DNA of 64,000 bases from Eulemur rufifrons (lineage: Eukaryota; Chordata; Mammalia; Primates; Lemuridae). This document shows, piece after piece, positions 28,186 through 45,215 of this stretch. A model generated the notes under the pieces. It ran no database searches and had not been told where the DNA came from. It was given only the letters and a program-made list of their open reading frames with translations. The stretch lies in the NCBI RefSeq assembly GCF_041146395.1, contig NC_090989.1:286551343-286615342 (forward strand), written 5' to 3'. The position numbers and the translations under genes were made by a program. Within the stretch, counting starts at the first letter, position 1, and every line of letters starts with the position of its first letter.

Positions 28186-30845
28186 CTGTTTGGTCTTAGG
28201 TTGAATTCTCTAGAAACAGACGCTGAAAAGAGGATTCACGTAAAAGTTACTTCTCAAGCAGTGCTCCCGGGAAAGCTGGCGGGGGCTGGGGGAGGTGGAC
28301 GGGGCGGAGGAGGCACCGGCAATGCTGCCTCCCAGCCAAGGCCCCAGGGCTGGTTCCGGTCGGCTCCCAGGGGCCGCTGGAGACAGTGGGGGCCACACCT
28401 CAGGGCCGCCCTGCAGGGGAAGGAGCGGCAGAGCTTTTGCCTCCGCACCCTCTGCCCTGCGCTGGGCCGGGGGCCGTGCCTGGGGTCCTTCCTTAGACCC
28501 CCTCCGTCTGCGGTGTGTGCCGGGTGCAGGTGCGGCGGCTGCGGCAGCCCAAGCCGCCGGGGCCGAGGAGCTCCAGGCTGTCACTACTACAGGACTGCAC
28601 CGCAGTCCCAGGGCTTTGCCTGGTGCCACTCAGCTCTGCTCCCGCCTCACATGGGTCACCTCGCTCGTCCTTCAGCTGCTGCTGGGCGCAGCCTCTGGGA
28701 GCAGACCAGAGCTCCCACGTCCAGGCGGTCCAGGTTGAGCTGATGTTCGTCATCTCGTCCCCCCACCCCCTCTCGGGAGCCCATGACCTGTGGCCAGTCC
28801 TTTGCTGCTCCGGCTGCCGGCCCGGTGAGGTGACGCAGACCTTTGCCCCTGCACGCGCCAAGCCCCTGCTTCCGGTCCTTTGTTCAGCTCTGCCTGCTGT
28901 GACAGTCCAGTCACAGTCAGGACGGGTCACGGGAGTGTCTAGGAAGGCCTCGGTGCCCCCGTGCAGTGGCAGCTCGGCCCTGCACAGTCGTCACGGCCAG
29001 GGCGGGAACTCCGTGCGCTGTCTGCTGGTCTCCGGCGCGGGAAGCCCCAGGTGACCAAGTGGTCACCATGGCCTTTAGTGTCCCCTGAGGAAGCTTTCTC
29101 CACCCCTTTGAACCAGGGACTCTGGATTCTGGGGAAGATGAGCACAGAGTCCACGCTGGGTCTCTGGAGTGACGGTGAGCGGGGGCCCCATCCAATCTCC
29201 CCCCTTTCCTGGATCCCTGCGATTTACTGACTGGGCTCCCAGCACCCTCTGTGGGCCACTGGTTCGTCTTGACGTGTGGCACCCCGAGCCCACGGGGCAC
29301 GTCACCACGCTGGCACTTTATCTGTGCCTTTCAGCGTCTTGTCAGGCCAGCACCCCGAGTGACTGTGATGTGCCAGTGGACCCTGTGGTCGCCAGCCGCT
29401 TGCGCCCCTCCTTGGCTGGCTCTGGGCCGGCGTGGCAGGGAGTCGGCCCCCTGTGGGCAGGTCGCCAGTGCTGGGCCCGGACACCCGCGCAGGCCAACGT
29501 GCCGCACCTGGAGGGGCAAACCCACACCGGGGGGCCCACTTGGGACTGATCACCGCCCTTTGCAGGCGAAGGTGTTCCAGTCCCACCAAGTGGCTGGGTG
29601 ACACCTCGAGGCACGGCACCCTGGGGAGGCCTGCTGTCGGGTCACCAGTGGCCACGGCGAGATCAGGCTTACGGGGAGGCTCTCGGCTGTCATGGCCACT
29701 GCGTTCGTGGCCTGCTGTGTGGACACTGGGCTGTGAGGACAGAGCCCAGCTGGCACCTGCGGGTTGGCTCATCCCCAGCCTCGCGGCCGTGCCGCTCGAG
29801 GGTGGGCGTTAGTGTGCAGCACGGGGGTCTGGCGCCGTGCGTTCCCAAGGCCCTGTGTGGCTCCTGCCCAGACTGTGCTCCCTGCAGAGCTCCGCCCGCA
29901 CTCGGCACGGGCAGCCCGTTTCTCCACCCGGTGTCCGGCCGGCGCCCCGCCCAGAGCTCCACCTCGCCAATGCCTCAGGCCGTCCCTGCGCGGGGCTCGC
30001 GTGAGGCCTGTGCCCACGCCCTGAGCCAGCCACGCACAAACCAGGTTCAGGTTTTTCCTCCGAGTGGTAGGGGACCCCCCACGCGGTGACGGCGGGGCGA
30101 GCCGAGGAAGCCGTTGGCACAGCTGAGGAGCACGTCAGGAGGGACTGGGTTGCCGCTGTGTGCTGAGCCCCCCACACCTGCTGGACTTGGTCCTAGAGGT
30201 GCCGCTTCCCGTGCTCACCGGGTTTGTGGTGGGTCTGACGGCACCACCGTGGGGAGAGGCTTCAACGTGACAGACACTGATGTCTCCGATGACACTCAGG
30301 TGCCAGCAGCTGGGAGTGGCCTCTCTCAGTGGTGGTCCTCCGTAGAGGGCAGGGCCAGCTCCAGAATGCCGACGTCTGCACTGGCCTTTCCACGGGTGCC
30401 TTCTAGCGGCTTCACACGGTGTCTGTACCTCCCACATACACCCCTGGCCCCGTGGGGGCTGCCGGGTCACTGCCTCACAGCAGGGGTCTGCGAGGGAGCC
30501 CCGCTTGCTCTGAAACCTCTCAAACTTGGCAACTTTGTGAGCCACAGCAAGATTCCCTAGGTGGTATATGCTGTCTCCAAAACCCAAGGAAGCCTGTCAG
30601 CAGTGGGAGTGTGAGGGGCAGTCACTGGCCCACCTCTTACCTGTGAGTCTGGGTCCTGGCACAGCCCCGACCACTGGACCCCGAAACCTTCACTGACGTG
30701 CAGGCCCTTGAGTCCCTGGTTTATCACCTGTGCCCTGGAGCACGTGTGACCTCTCAGGGCATCTGAGCGAAGTGACGTGCCACCCATACAGCAGCCCAGC
30801 GTGGTGTTCCGGAGAACACCCAGGTGATCTGGGTCCCACTGGACA

Positions 30846-30940
30846 TGTCAGGACGCAGGGCGTGACCCGTGGACACCCGTCAGGACGCAGGGTGGGACCG
30901 TGGACGCCCGTCGGGACGCGGGGCGCGACCCGTGGACGTC
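30846..30940. repeat. Short tandem repeat, about 33-bp unit, 3 copies
   Basis: The words 'gtcaggacgcagggcgtgac' and 'ccgtggacacccg' recur three times with a few substitutions. CpG-rich. Confidence 0.85.
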
Positions 30941-33234
30941 TGTGCTGCATGCAGAATGCTTCTGATCCCCTCAGCAGTGAGCACTGAAAGGTCGTGGTCA
31001 CTGGGTCAGGGGCTGAGCGCCAGGTGCCACAGGCTGAGAGGGTCTGTTGTACTCACGATGCCAAATCTCCCGCAGCACCAGGCTCCGAAGCTCGGCTTGT
31101 TTGGGGCAGTGCACTGTTACCCGTCATGGTCCGGTTTTCTTGCACCGGCCATCCTGGAGAGTAAATGGGGTGCCCTGGGGCCCAGCACCCCATGTCCGTC
31201 GGGTCCTTGACGCGGCACTGACCTCCCATTCTGCACAGGACGCGGTGTTGATGGACTGTTTTGGCCAGGGGGTGTCAGTGTCAGGACTCCCTGACAGGAC
31301 GTGGTCTTTCCTGTCATTGCGTCCTTTAACCCACACGTCGCGGAGACAGTGTGGCGTGTTCTGCTAGTTGCTGAGCGCATCTGTCCCTGAATAAATCCCT
31401 GGGACTCGGCAGATGAACACCAGCTGTGTCTGTGGGCACCCTGGAGCCCCTGAGAGGTGGGCCTAGACCAGGGATTCGTCGTGACCCGGCCTCCGTATGC
31501 GTCACTCTAACACGGGCCATGATGGCACGTGAGGCCCTGGCGTCAGGGCTAGCTTGGACCTTGTATCCGGCAGCCTTCGGAATATCCAGGGATTCTTCCT
31601 TCTCTGGTGTACGGTTTGTCAGATGAATTCGGTCTCTTTGGGGAGGAACAGGGAAAGTGACTGCTGTGTGGACTCCCTCTCGGTTGCAAGATCCTTCTGC
31701 AACGGGGCCCAGCGTCTCTTCAAGGCCTGTTCTCTGGGTCTGAAAACTGAGTCTGGTTGAGAAGCCGGGCAAGGGGTCGTGCTTGTCTATCGTGGTGGCC
31801 AGCGTCAGACTCACACTCGTGCGTCCGCGTGGGTGTACGTGGCAGCGTCCTTGCTGAGGGACCCCGTGGCTGGTGGGGACGGGATCTCACGTGAGGATCC
31901 TTTCTCCTTTCTAGCGTGTTTGCCCTCTTGAGTCTTTTGACCCGAACTCCACGTGTGCCAGGCAGTCTCTGGCACCCCCACCTCATCGGATGTGGGCCGT
32001 GGTTCTTTCAAAGCTCTGGGAGCCACCATCCCAGTGGCGGGACTGGTCCAGGTGCCCTTGCCGGGGCGTGGAATCCTGAGTCGTGGGAGAACGTTCCCGA
32101 TGTAAAGAGTTCTCCTTTATCCAGCCTGCATCCCCCCGCCTCGCCCGGCCCCTCCCGGCACACGCCCGGGCTCAGCCGCCTTGTTGCTGCCGGGGTCCTC
32201 GTCACAGCCAGCAGCCCCTTTGCTGAGAGACCGTTTTTCTCACTCAGCAGAGCTGCTGCTTCCCCAGTCAGGCCACGTGGAGACCCGGCTGCTGGTCCGG
32301 TGGCCAGGAGGGCGCTGGGGTGGGCTCGAGGGCAGGTGCCCTCCTGCAGGCACCCGGTGGGCCAAGACTGGCGCAGCCGTTCAGGCCACAGTGAGACCCT
32401 CCCGAGGGCCCAGGCGGTTCGGAGGGATGGGGAGCTCCGAGTTCCGTGTTTGGGGTCCCTCCTGGGCCCCGCCTCCTTCTGCCTCAGGGTGCTGACCCCC
32501 CAGTGAGAGAGGCTTGCTGACCCTCTGTAGCCCTGCGCCTGCCCGCGAGTCCCAGCGGCTCCTTCAGCACCGTCCTCAACACGCACCCATCCGTGCTGCG
32601 CTGGAGCTGCCAACTGCCAGTTTGCACTTACCATTTGTTTTTTCAGAGCAATTGGTGACACCTAGCCAGGGCCCACTAGCTCCACAGTCCTACGATGGCC
32701 GTCCCTGTATCCTGTGCGTGTCAGTGATGTTGTGCAGTGTCACCGTGGCACCCCTGTCTAGCCCCACAGAGAGTCACTAAGATAAGGGAATCGGTAGTTT
32801 TAATGCTACAGTGTGCGGCGAATTCCTGTCACCCCACTTGCCCCCACAGAGGAGAGTCTGGCCAGTGAGCCACCCCCAGGCCCCGTCCTGAGGGTCAGCG
32901 TCCAAGGAGCCCGCTCTGGTGCCGGCTGTCTTAGGACCAGCATCCGTGATCCAAGTGTGATTTGTCAGGAAGAGTTTGCAGGAACTCTGGTGAGGAGGCA
33001 GCTGGGTAAGGAAGGGGGCGTCGTTTGGCTCCGTCCTGCAGGGGGGTCTGGGGGCAGCGTGGGTGCCACAGGAGAGCCGTGCACACCCCCACAGCCCGCG
33101 GGGTCCCCGCAGCCTGCAGGGGTCTCCGTAGCAGGAGACACGTGCTGTGGTGAAAGCGTGTGCAGAGGTCAGAGGGGATGTGGCTGGAACACTGCTGGTG
33201 CTTTCTATACTTTTGAGGAAAGAAACTTCTGAAT

Positions 33235-34680
33235 AAGTCATGGGAAAAAAATGAAATAATGGAAATTAGAAAATACATCCAACTGAAAAATAATGGAAAT
33301 ACTGTGCATTGAAACTCATGGGATGCAGCTAAATCAGTATCTGGAAAGAAATTTACAGCCTTAACTACTTAGAGTAGAAAAAGGACAAAGTGTGAAAATG
33401 AATGCATTAAGCATCTAACTTAAGATAGAAAAAGAACATTAGAATAAGTTCAATGACAAGAAGAAAACAGAAGAGTAGAAATTATGAAAAGTAAAAACAG
33501 AGACACGGGAGAATTGATAAAGTCTAAACTTGTTTCTTTAAAGACTTAAAAATTGACACACCTCTGGCCAGATTAATCAAAGGGGGAAAAAGTCCAAATA
33601 AACATTGTAAGGCACGGGAAAGACACAGAAGAGATTAAGAACTGGCAGCATGTTTTGAACAGCTTATGCCAAGACATTGGGAAACATAGGTGAATGGATA
33701 AATTATTAGAAAAATATGAAAGACCAAATCTGACAGAAGAGATAAAAACCCTCAGTAGTTCTTATTAAAGCACGAAAGGGCCAGGTGTGGTGGCTCACGC
33801 CTGTAATCCTGGCACTTTGGGAAGCGGAGGTGGGAGGATCACTTGAGCTCAGGGGTTCGAGACCAGCTTGGGCAACATAGCAAGAGCCCATCTCTACAAA
33901 AAATTTTTTTAAAACAATTAGCTATGTGTGGTGGTGTGTGGGCCTATAATCCCAGATACCCGGGAGGCTGAGATGGAGAATCGTTAAGCCCAGGCGTTTG
34001 AGGCTGTAGTGAGCTATCACCACCCCACTGCGCTCCAGCCTGGGCGACAGAGCGAGACCTTGTCTCTGTGGGGGGAAAATGCACTAAAGAAGTTGAGTCA
34101 ATAAACGATATTCCCACAAAGAAAACACCAGATTCTACTGGTCTTGTACATTAGTTTTCTACCTAAAATACAAGGAAAGATCATTCCAAACTTAAATTCT
34201 TCCGGAGAATAAAAAAGAATGAACATTCTCTAATTAGACTGGTATAATCTTGGCACTGAAACTTTTAAAAAGAATATGAGAAAGGAAGATCATAATCCAC
34301 ACTCATTAATGAGTGATGCAAAACCGTGAACAATCTATAAGCAAATCAAGTCCAACAGTGCACAGAAAATATAAGGTTTATTCCAGGAATGCAAGATTCA
34401 ACATCAGAAAATCTATTACTGTAATTTACGTTAACAGAATAAAGGAGACTATTGATGCGATCACCTCATGGATGCAGGGAAGACATTCGATAAAATTCGA
34501 ATTTTATTCATGATGAAAGTCACTAGTAACCTAGGAATTACTAACTTGATAAAGAGTATCTACAAAACAAATCTTATGCAAGCATCATATATCATGGTAC
34601 AATTTAGAAAGAATTCCCTTTAAAATTAGCAAAAGACAATGATTCTTCTTAACAGTACTCATTTTCAGCATTGAACTTCG
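33235..34680 (+). mobile_element. L1 ORF2 fragment, sense, interrupted by an Alu
   Basis: A-rich text matching sense L1 ORF2: the 'gaaactcatgggatgcagct' stretch near 33320, 'aaaaattgacacacctctgg' near 33546 and 'ttattccaggaatgcaagat' near 34380. It has many stops; both ends are truncated. An Alu splits it at 33779-34076. Confidence 0.85.
33779..34076 (+). mobile_element. Alu (AluJ-like), sense
   Basis: Dimeric Alu starting 'ggccaggtgtggtggctcac' with a middle A-rich linker and ending 'gacagagcgagaccttgtct'. Lacks the lineage-specific insert, so probably an older copy. Confidence 0.92.
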
Positions 34681-34699
34681 GGGCCTAGCTAGTTCAAGA

Positions 34700-34815
34700 A
34701 ATAGAATTTTGCTTCACGAGGGCAGAGGTTTTGTCTGTTTTGTTTCCTGCTGTATTCCCAGAGCTTAGGACAGTGCCTGTCGGACGCTGGTGGGCAGTCA
34801 GTGAGTACTTCCTGA
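34700..34815 (+). mobile_element. L2 3' end
   Basis: 'cacgagggcagaggttttgt', 'ctgctgtattcccagagct' and 'taggacagtgcctg' match the conserved 3' region of L2. Confidence 0.8.
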
Positions 34816-35229
34816 GCTGAGACAAGATAAACACAATATGTCAGGATTAGGAAAGAAAGAATGGGCACGTGGACCACCACGGACGCAAACGGGGCAGAGC
34901 ACAGTGGGGCAGGTTTGCTGGGGAAGGTCAGGAAGCCATGTGACATGTGACGTCTGCATGGCCCGTTAGACTTCGCAGACGAACCGCAGGACAGGCAGTC
35001 GGACAGGTGGCCTGGAGCTGGAGGAGAGGCCCGGGCCAGGGACGTCGGGTTGGGGGCGATGAGCACAGGAGAGAGGTCAGGTCCGTGAGCCTGGGTGAGG
35101 CTGGGGAGGGACACGTGCTGCTCCCGGATTCGCCACCACTCGGGGACGGAGGGCTAAGTGGAGTCGGCAGAAGGGGGCCTGGAGGTGCAGGTCCCGGGGG
35201 TGTCCTCATGGAAGACCCCGGATGCATTT

Positions 35230-35735
35230 TCACGCAGACGTTTATGGCAGCAGCGTCCCTGGTGGCCAAGTGCCCGCTAGCAGTGGGACGTGCCCGCTGT
35301 GGGTGTATTGATGCGGTGAAAGGGCATACACGACACGGCACTGAGCTCCCCATGGCAGGGACACGGCTCTGGGGGTGTCCGCACGTGTGCCCTCCTTTCC
35401 GACGACGTCAGCGTAGATGCTGCTCCAGACCCGCTCACTGTCAGAGCATAAGTTTGCACAAGTCAAAGAAACCTACGTAGTCTGACCCCATCACAGGTTA
35501 AGAACGGGCAAACACATAATGCGTTTTGAGAGTTTATGGTAAAACTAAAAGACAAGTGATCGTTAACAAGAAACAGTGGGGAGACATCCTCAGGAGGGGC
35601 TTCAAAAGTGACGGTGACGTCCTGCTTTTTAAGCAGGGTGATGAATGTATGGATATTTAGTTTTTGTCAAAACATTTATATTCTTTTATTGATGTGATAT
35701 GTTTTATGGTTTTACAAAGTGAATGATTTCACTTG
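35230..35735 (+). mobile_element. Probable L1 3' end, degenerate
   Basis: Order and wording resemble the mammalian L1 3' region (a 'gcagcagcgtccctggtggcc' stretch, then a 'gtatggatatttagtttttg' stretch and AT-rich end), but divergence is high. Confidence 0.4.
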
Positions 35736-35832
35736 TTCCCAGGAGGTGGAGGCTGCAGTGAGCTACGATGACGCCACTGCACTCCAGCCCAGCAAGAGCG
35801 AGACCCAGTCTCAGTTTAAAAAAAAGAAAAAA
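35736..35832 (+). mobile_element. Alu right-end fragment, sense
   Basis: 'gaggtggaggctgcagtgag' through 'gcactccagcccagcaagag' and an A-rich tail: the 3' end of an Alu, 5' truncated. Confidence 0.85.
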
Positions 35833-36511
35833 GTTAACGATATGAGTAATCCAGGCAAGAAAGCCAAAACCTGCCATTTAAACATAAAAACTGAGATTGT
35901 TTTGTTCTGCCAGCCCTTAGTGGCGTGGAACTTCCCGGTGGCTGCCCCTCCGCTGTGCCCGTGTGGCCCAGCGCTCTGCGGTTGCGTTTCTGATTCCCGG
36001 GGCTGCCTCCTTGGAAACAAATCTTTACTCACCCAGATAAAGTGACCCCAATGTTGAGCTCCCCCCGCAAGGACACAGCTCCAGGGGGCCCTGCACGTGT
36101 GCACCCCCTTTCCAAGGGAGGGGCCCAGGCTCCGGACGCGGAGAGGGCGTCAAGAGGAGGCTGCGGGCGGGGTGCCCGGCTCATGTCAGGGGCGTGGGGG
36201 GAGCAGATGCCCAGCCCCAGAGGCCCCGCGGAGGACGGAGCCTCCTGCACAGCGGCAGCTGAAGTGACCCAGCGTCGGTCCCCCAGCGGGGGATGGGGCC
36301 GGGGCTGCCTGTGGCTGTGTCATGCCTCCCTCCGTGGCAGCCACTGTCAGCCCCCGATGCCCAGCAGGGGTGGCGGGACGGAGAAGCTGCTGGTTCGAGA
36401 GCTTAGCCATTCCCCCTTTCCCCTTGCTCTTGGAGCTGGAGTCCTCTTCCTGTTCTGCCTGGAGGAGAACGGACCAAGGGACCAAGGGAAGCCATCGTGC
36501 AGATCGGTGGT

Positions 36512-36533
36512 CGTTTGTTTGTTTGTTTGTTTG
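36512..36533. repeat. (GTTT)n microsatellite
   Basis: Five consecutive gttt units at the left edge of the AT-rich island. Confidence 0.95.
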
Positions 36534-36539
36534 CGTTTC

Positions 36540-37130
36540 ATTTGGAGCCACTTCATACGTTTACTTTGTGAATGCACTTTTTTCCTTAGGCAAAAATATG
36601 AGTGTCAGTTCCCATCCCCAACTTAAGAATCAAAACAGAGTCTTAGCAAGGGCACCCCGAGAGAAGGCTCCGCACGCATGAAACTGACATTGATTTCTTT
36701 GCCTGGAAATAAGAAAATAAGTGTCTGTGAGTCATCTCTGGATTTGCATTACAACAAGAATGCAAACGAATGCCGCCCTGTCTGCATAACCTACAGATTT
36801 CAAAACGTGTTTTGATTTGATACGTTTTAAGAAAAATATGCAGTTTGCCAAAATCCTAAAATTTTCTAGTTAAGTATTCAGAGTTTGAGTTTTTGCTTGT
36901 GTTGATGACTCATTTTCTCTTTTGTTTTCTGTTTTTGTTCTTGATTTACCTTCACCTACCTGCTGACTCACGCCATCCAACCAACATACAATGCGAAACC
37001 CATGTCTCCGTCTGTATGTTGTGCGCCTGCTGCTCAAACCACCCCAATCTGTAAATAACACGCAAATGTCCATCCATGAAAACATCACATATAGGAAACG
37101 GTTGGTTTCGTGACTTTAAACAGTTCTTAA
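36540..37130 (+). promoter_or_regulatory. CACNA1B: AT-rich, repeat-free island around microexon 31a
   Basis: About 600 bp of AT-rich, low-CpG, non-repetitive sequence surrounded by GC-rich intron. It contains microexon 31a near its right edge. Upstream of the microexon are TGC triplets at 37022-37024, 37028-37030 and 37031-37033, and YCAY words at 37070, 37074 and 37085. I infer that the island carries splicing control elements; conservation cannot be tested here. Confidence 0.5.
37095..37100 (+). CDS. CACNA1B: CACNA1B microexon 31a (ET), IVS3-S4 loop
   Basis: The 6-nt exon 'gaaacg' with acceptor 'atcacatatag' and donor 'gttggt'. Exon 31 ends and exon 32 begins in phase 0, so inclusion adds Glu-Thr and gives EIA-ET-NNF in the extracellular loop of repeat IV. 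The known Cav2.2 exon 31a encodes exactly ET between these exons and is optional, with low use in brain and higher use in peripheral neurons as I recall. The chance of the 10-mer ag-gaaacg-gt occurring on one strand of this intron at random is about 0.012 (12852/4^10). Acceptor and donor are both weak. The microexon is too short for any gene finder. Confidence 0.8.
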
Positions 37131-38309
37131 AGCCCCTCGCTGTGCTTGCTCTGCTCCCTGCCCTGTTCCCGGGGACTGTGACCCCTTGACCCCTGCCCTC
37201 TGAGGTGTGCGGTTGGATTCAGCGGCACCCCTCACCTCTGGCCTCCTGTGCGGTCGCCCCAGCTCCAGGGGTCCGCGGGGGCCTCGGGGGGCCCTCCCAG
37301 GAGCTGTCGGACCCTGGGACCTGGCCAAGGCGGGAGGTCAGGGTGTCTGGAGTGGGTGCTGGGTAGGTGCCTGTGGGACTGGCCCAGACTTGGGGGGTTT
37401 TGCAGGAAGTGAGTTTGGGCCCGATGCCTGTGAGCCGTGGTTTCTGGGGCCCGCCATCCCCCTCTTGCTGCCCACCTCACGCCAGCAGGCGAGGACAGTT
37501 CGGCTTCCCTGGGTGGGGTCTGTGCGCTGCCCGGTAGCATCCGTCCTGGACAGACCCGTCCTCAGGGGCCAGGCCTGCAGCCCAGGCTCGGGAGGGTGTA
37601 GAGATTTTGTCTTGGTGCTTCAGAAGGGTCCTGCAGGGCCTGAGTGGAAGGAAGGGCTGCGCCCCGGGAAGCGGCAGAGCGCAGGGCCTCCCCGTCCTCG
37701 CACCGTGGACTTGCATCAGGCGCCCAGTGCGGGTGCCCCGGGGCCTCCTTCCAGGTCTGGGAAGTTGCAGAAGGAGCAGGGGTGCTTGGCAGCAGCCTCC
37801 ACCTCGGCTGAGACTGTGGAAATTTATCTAAAGTAGCAGATATTTGAGATTCCTTTAGCTGAAAGGGGATGTCTGTGACACAGGGCCTCACACCTGGAGC
37901 CGAGGAGGTTGAGTTTTGAGAGAGAGCCGTTCGACCCCGCAGCAGTGCCCGGGGACGCCAGCCAGGCCTCTGCACAGCCGGCTGTGGGAGAGCCCGTCCC
38001 CGCCTCGGCTGCCCGTCCTGTCTCTCAGCACATGCGGCCACCTAGACGTCACGCGAGTGTTTGTGCACACTTTCCTTAGTCACCAGCCCCCATTAGAGGG
38101 AAAGAGCAGAGAGCAGCGTGTTCACAGAGCCTGGACTTTGTCCCCACCAGCTCCGTGCGTGGCCGGCGGCCGTGGTCCGGGCCACGGCTCAGCTGGCACC
38201 CAAGACAAGCCCTCGCTCTCTTGTGGGTCTGGCGGAGGCTGAGGTGGGCTTGGATGCAGGGTCTGGGGGCATCTGGGTACCTTGTCCATTGTCCTCGCCA
38301 CCTGGGTGT

Positions 38310-38410
38310 GGGTGTCCCTAACGTCTCTATTTCGTGGATGAGAAAGCTGAGGAGCAGGTTAGGGACCCTTGTGCCCCCCGAGAGTCAACAGCCACACTGA
38401 GGGGGACGAT
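38310..38410 (-). mobile_element. Possible MIR fragment, antisense
   Basis: 'gtggatgagaaagctgagga' resembles the MIR-type 'gatgaggaaactgagg' core. Heavily diverged. Confidence 0.45.
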
Positions 38411-40332
38411 GACGCAGCTTTGGGATGCTCCAGAGCTTTCCTGACTCAGGTGGCAGCAAGGAAGGGCCTGGCCTTGAAGTGGGGTGGCTGCCCCTGGTAC
38501 CACAGAAACCACGGACTCTGGGAGGCCGGGCCGGGCCGTGTCCACCTCCAGGAGTGGCCGAGGTCAGAGGTGACAGTGCCGATGCCCAGCCGCAGCTGGC
38601 CGGCGTGTGTCGGCTACCCCTGCTGACCTGCATGTGCTTGGCATGGTGCCTGCCGCCGCGCTGTGCTTGGGCATCTCTGGCTGTCGTCACCATCTGTCTT
38701 CACAGCTCTGTAGGGCCGCCTGTCTGTCGCTACCCCCGCCCCCTCCTGAGTGCCCACCGGAGCCCCAGAGAGAAGCCAGGGGTGGGGGAGCCTGGGTCTC
38801 AGAGCAGGGAGTGGCTGTGTCCCGGTTCAGCTCTCCTGCGCCAGGCAGTCTGGGTGAACTCACTCTGCACTCGCCTCTTCGCCTGCCCTGTTGCCTTCCG
38901 GCCCTGCTTTCTCCTCTGGGCACTTTGCTCCCCCTGAGTGTACCTGGCTCGGAGCTGGGCAGGTGCCGTGTGTCCAGTCCCTGCCCCTCCAGACCCGCTG
39001 GGCGGTGGTTTCGAAGGGGAGCCCCCAGCCCCCAGCTCTGGCTTGCTGCCTGGTGTGAGGACGTCCTGAGACGGAGGCAGCGTCCTCTCCCACCCTGTGC
39101 CCACGCTCGGCTGTGGGTCCGCCACGCCCAGAGTGGTGAGTGGGTCGTCCTTGGCACGTTGTCCACCACTGAGCTTCCCTTTCCTGGCACACCGGGTTAG
39201 GGGCGCAGACATTCCTGCGTAGCCTTTGGGGTCGCAGCCTGAGGGTCTGCGTCTGCCGTTTTCCTGATTCGGACCACGGTCGGCCCTCCTCGTGCCCACC
39301 GACCCCTCCAGGTGTGGCTCCCAGCGGTTCTGCTCCCACGGCTCCAGCGTCCTGCCTGAGAGCCCGTCCCTGCAGAGTCCAGAGTCTGGCCACCCTGGTG
39401 GGGGCCAAAGAAACCTGCCCTGAGAGCGGGACGCAGACGAGGCAGGGGTGTCCCCTCAGCGGGTCGGCCACTGTCCCTGGAAGTCAGAGTGAGGCCCACC
39501 CTCCTGCATTCTGGGCGAGACGGTGGCCCCAGGGAGTCGGACGTCCCCTCTGCCCAGGCTCCCACCGCCCCGAGCTTGCACACGCCCTCCTGCTGTCTCA
39601 TTCCACGTCTGTGTTCTCTTCTCTCTCTGTCTGGTGGCCGAATCTGACAACGTAAGTGTGTCTGAGCCTGAGCTGCTTGCACATTTGAAAGTACCGAAAT
39701 GGCAGGAGCTGCTGTCACACTGTGGGCTCCTGGTCCCTAAGTAGACAGAGGTCGGAGGGCCGCCTGGTCCACAGACACGCCCGCAGCCGTGCCTCCGAGG
39801 GCGGGTGTGCCCGTGGTCCGTGGCGGCAGCCTCACTCCCAGGCAGTGTGTGGAGTCTGGGTGTGCAGGAGCGTTTGTGCTCGAGGGGCTGCGCGAGGTGT
39901 CCTGGCTCCCCGAGCAGAGACCTGCGGACTGAGGCTGCAGAGGTGTCTGTGGCAGGCGCCGCGGAACACCCACATCCGCACCTTCCCAGACCTGTCTGCG
40001 AACACCTGGGGCAGCCCTGGAGGGAGTGTTTGCCCCTCCGCTGGGTCCCGGCTGGGGCCACAGGCAGTCAGGGGCTTCGCTGGCGAGCCGGGAAGGGAGA
40101 GGTGTGACCGCCAGGCCTGGGCGGGGGTCCCCGCAGGGCTGCCCAGCACCTGCACAGCTCGGCTGTGTCCTGCGGGGGTCTCTGTGGGAGGCCCAGCCAC
40201 GAGTGGCCTCCTCCCAGCTCCGCCTGGCAGCAGGGAGCTGCCGGGAGAACTCTCCTCTCCGCCCCTCACTGCTGTGGTGGGGAGGGCCTTAGAGCAGAGG
40301 GGGTTTTCTCTGATTTGCTGCATGAGACGTGA

Positions 40333-42555
<2,223 letters not shown>

Positions 42556-42647
42556 GTATTTGGAAACATTGCCCTGGATGACGATACTAGCATCAACCGG
42601 CACAACAATTTCCAGACCTTTCTGCAAGCCTTGATGCTGCTTTTCAG
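42556..42647 (+). CDS. CACNA1B: CACNA1B exon 34: IVS5-pore extracellular loop
   Basis: A 92-nt exon with acceptor 'cctctccgtttcag' and donor 'gtgtgt'. It starts in phase 0 and ends two bases into Arg. It reads [20 protein letters not shown] and [10 protein letters not shown]. It encodes the extracellular loop and the first pore helix before the repeat IV filter. Human has NNFRTFLQ where this has NNFQTFLQ (from memory). Confidence 0.96.
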
Positions 42648-45215
<2,568 letters not shown>

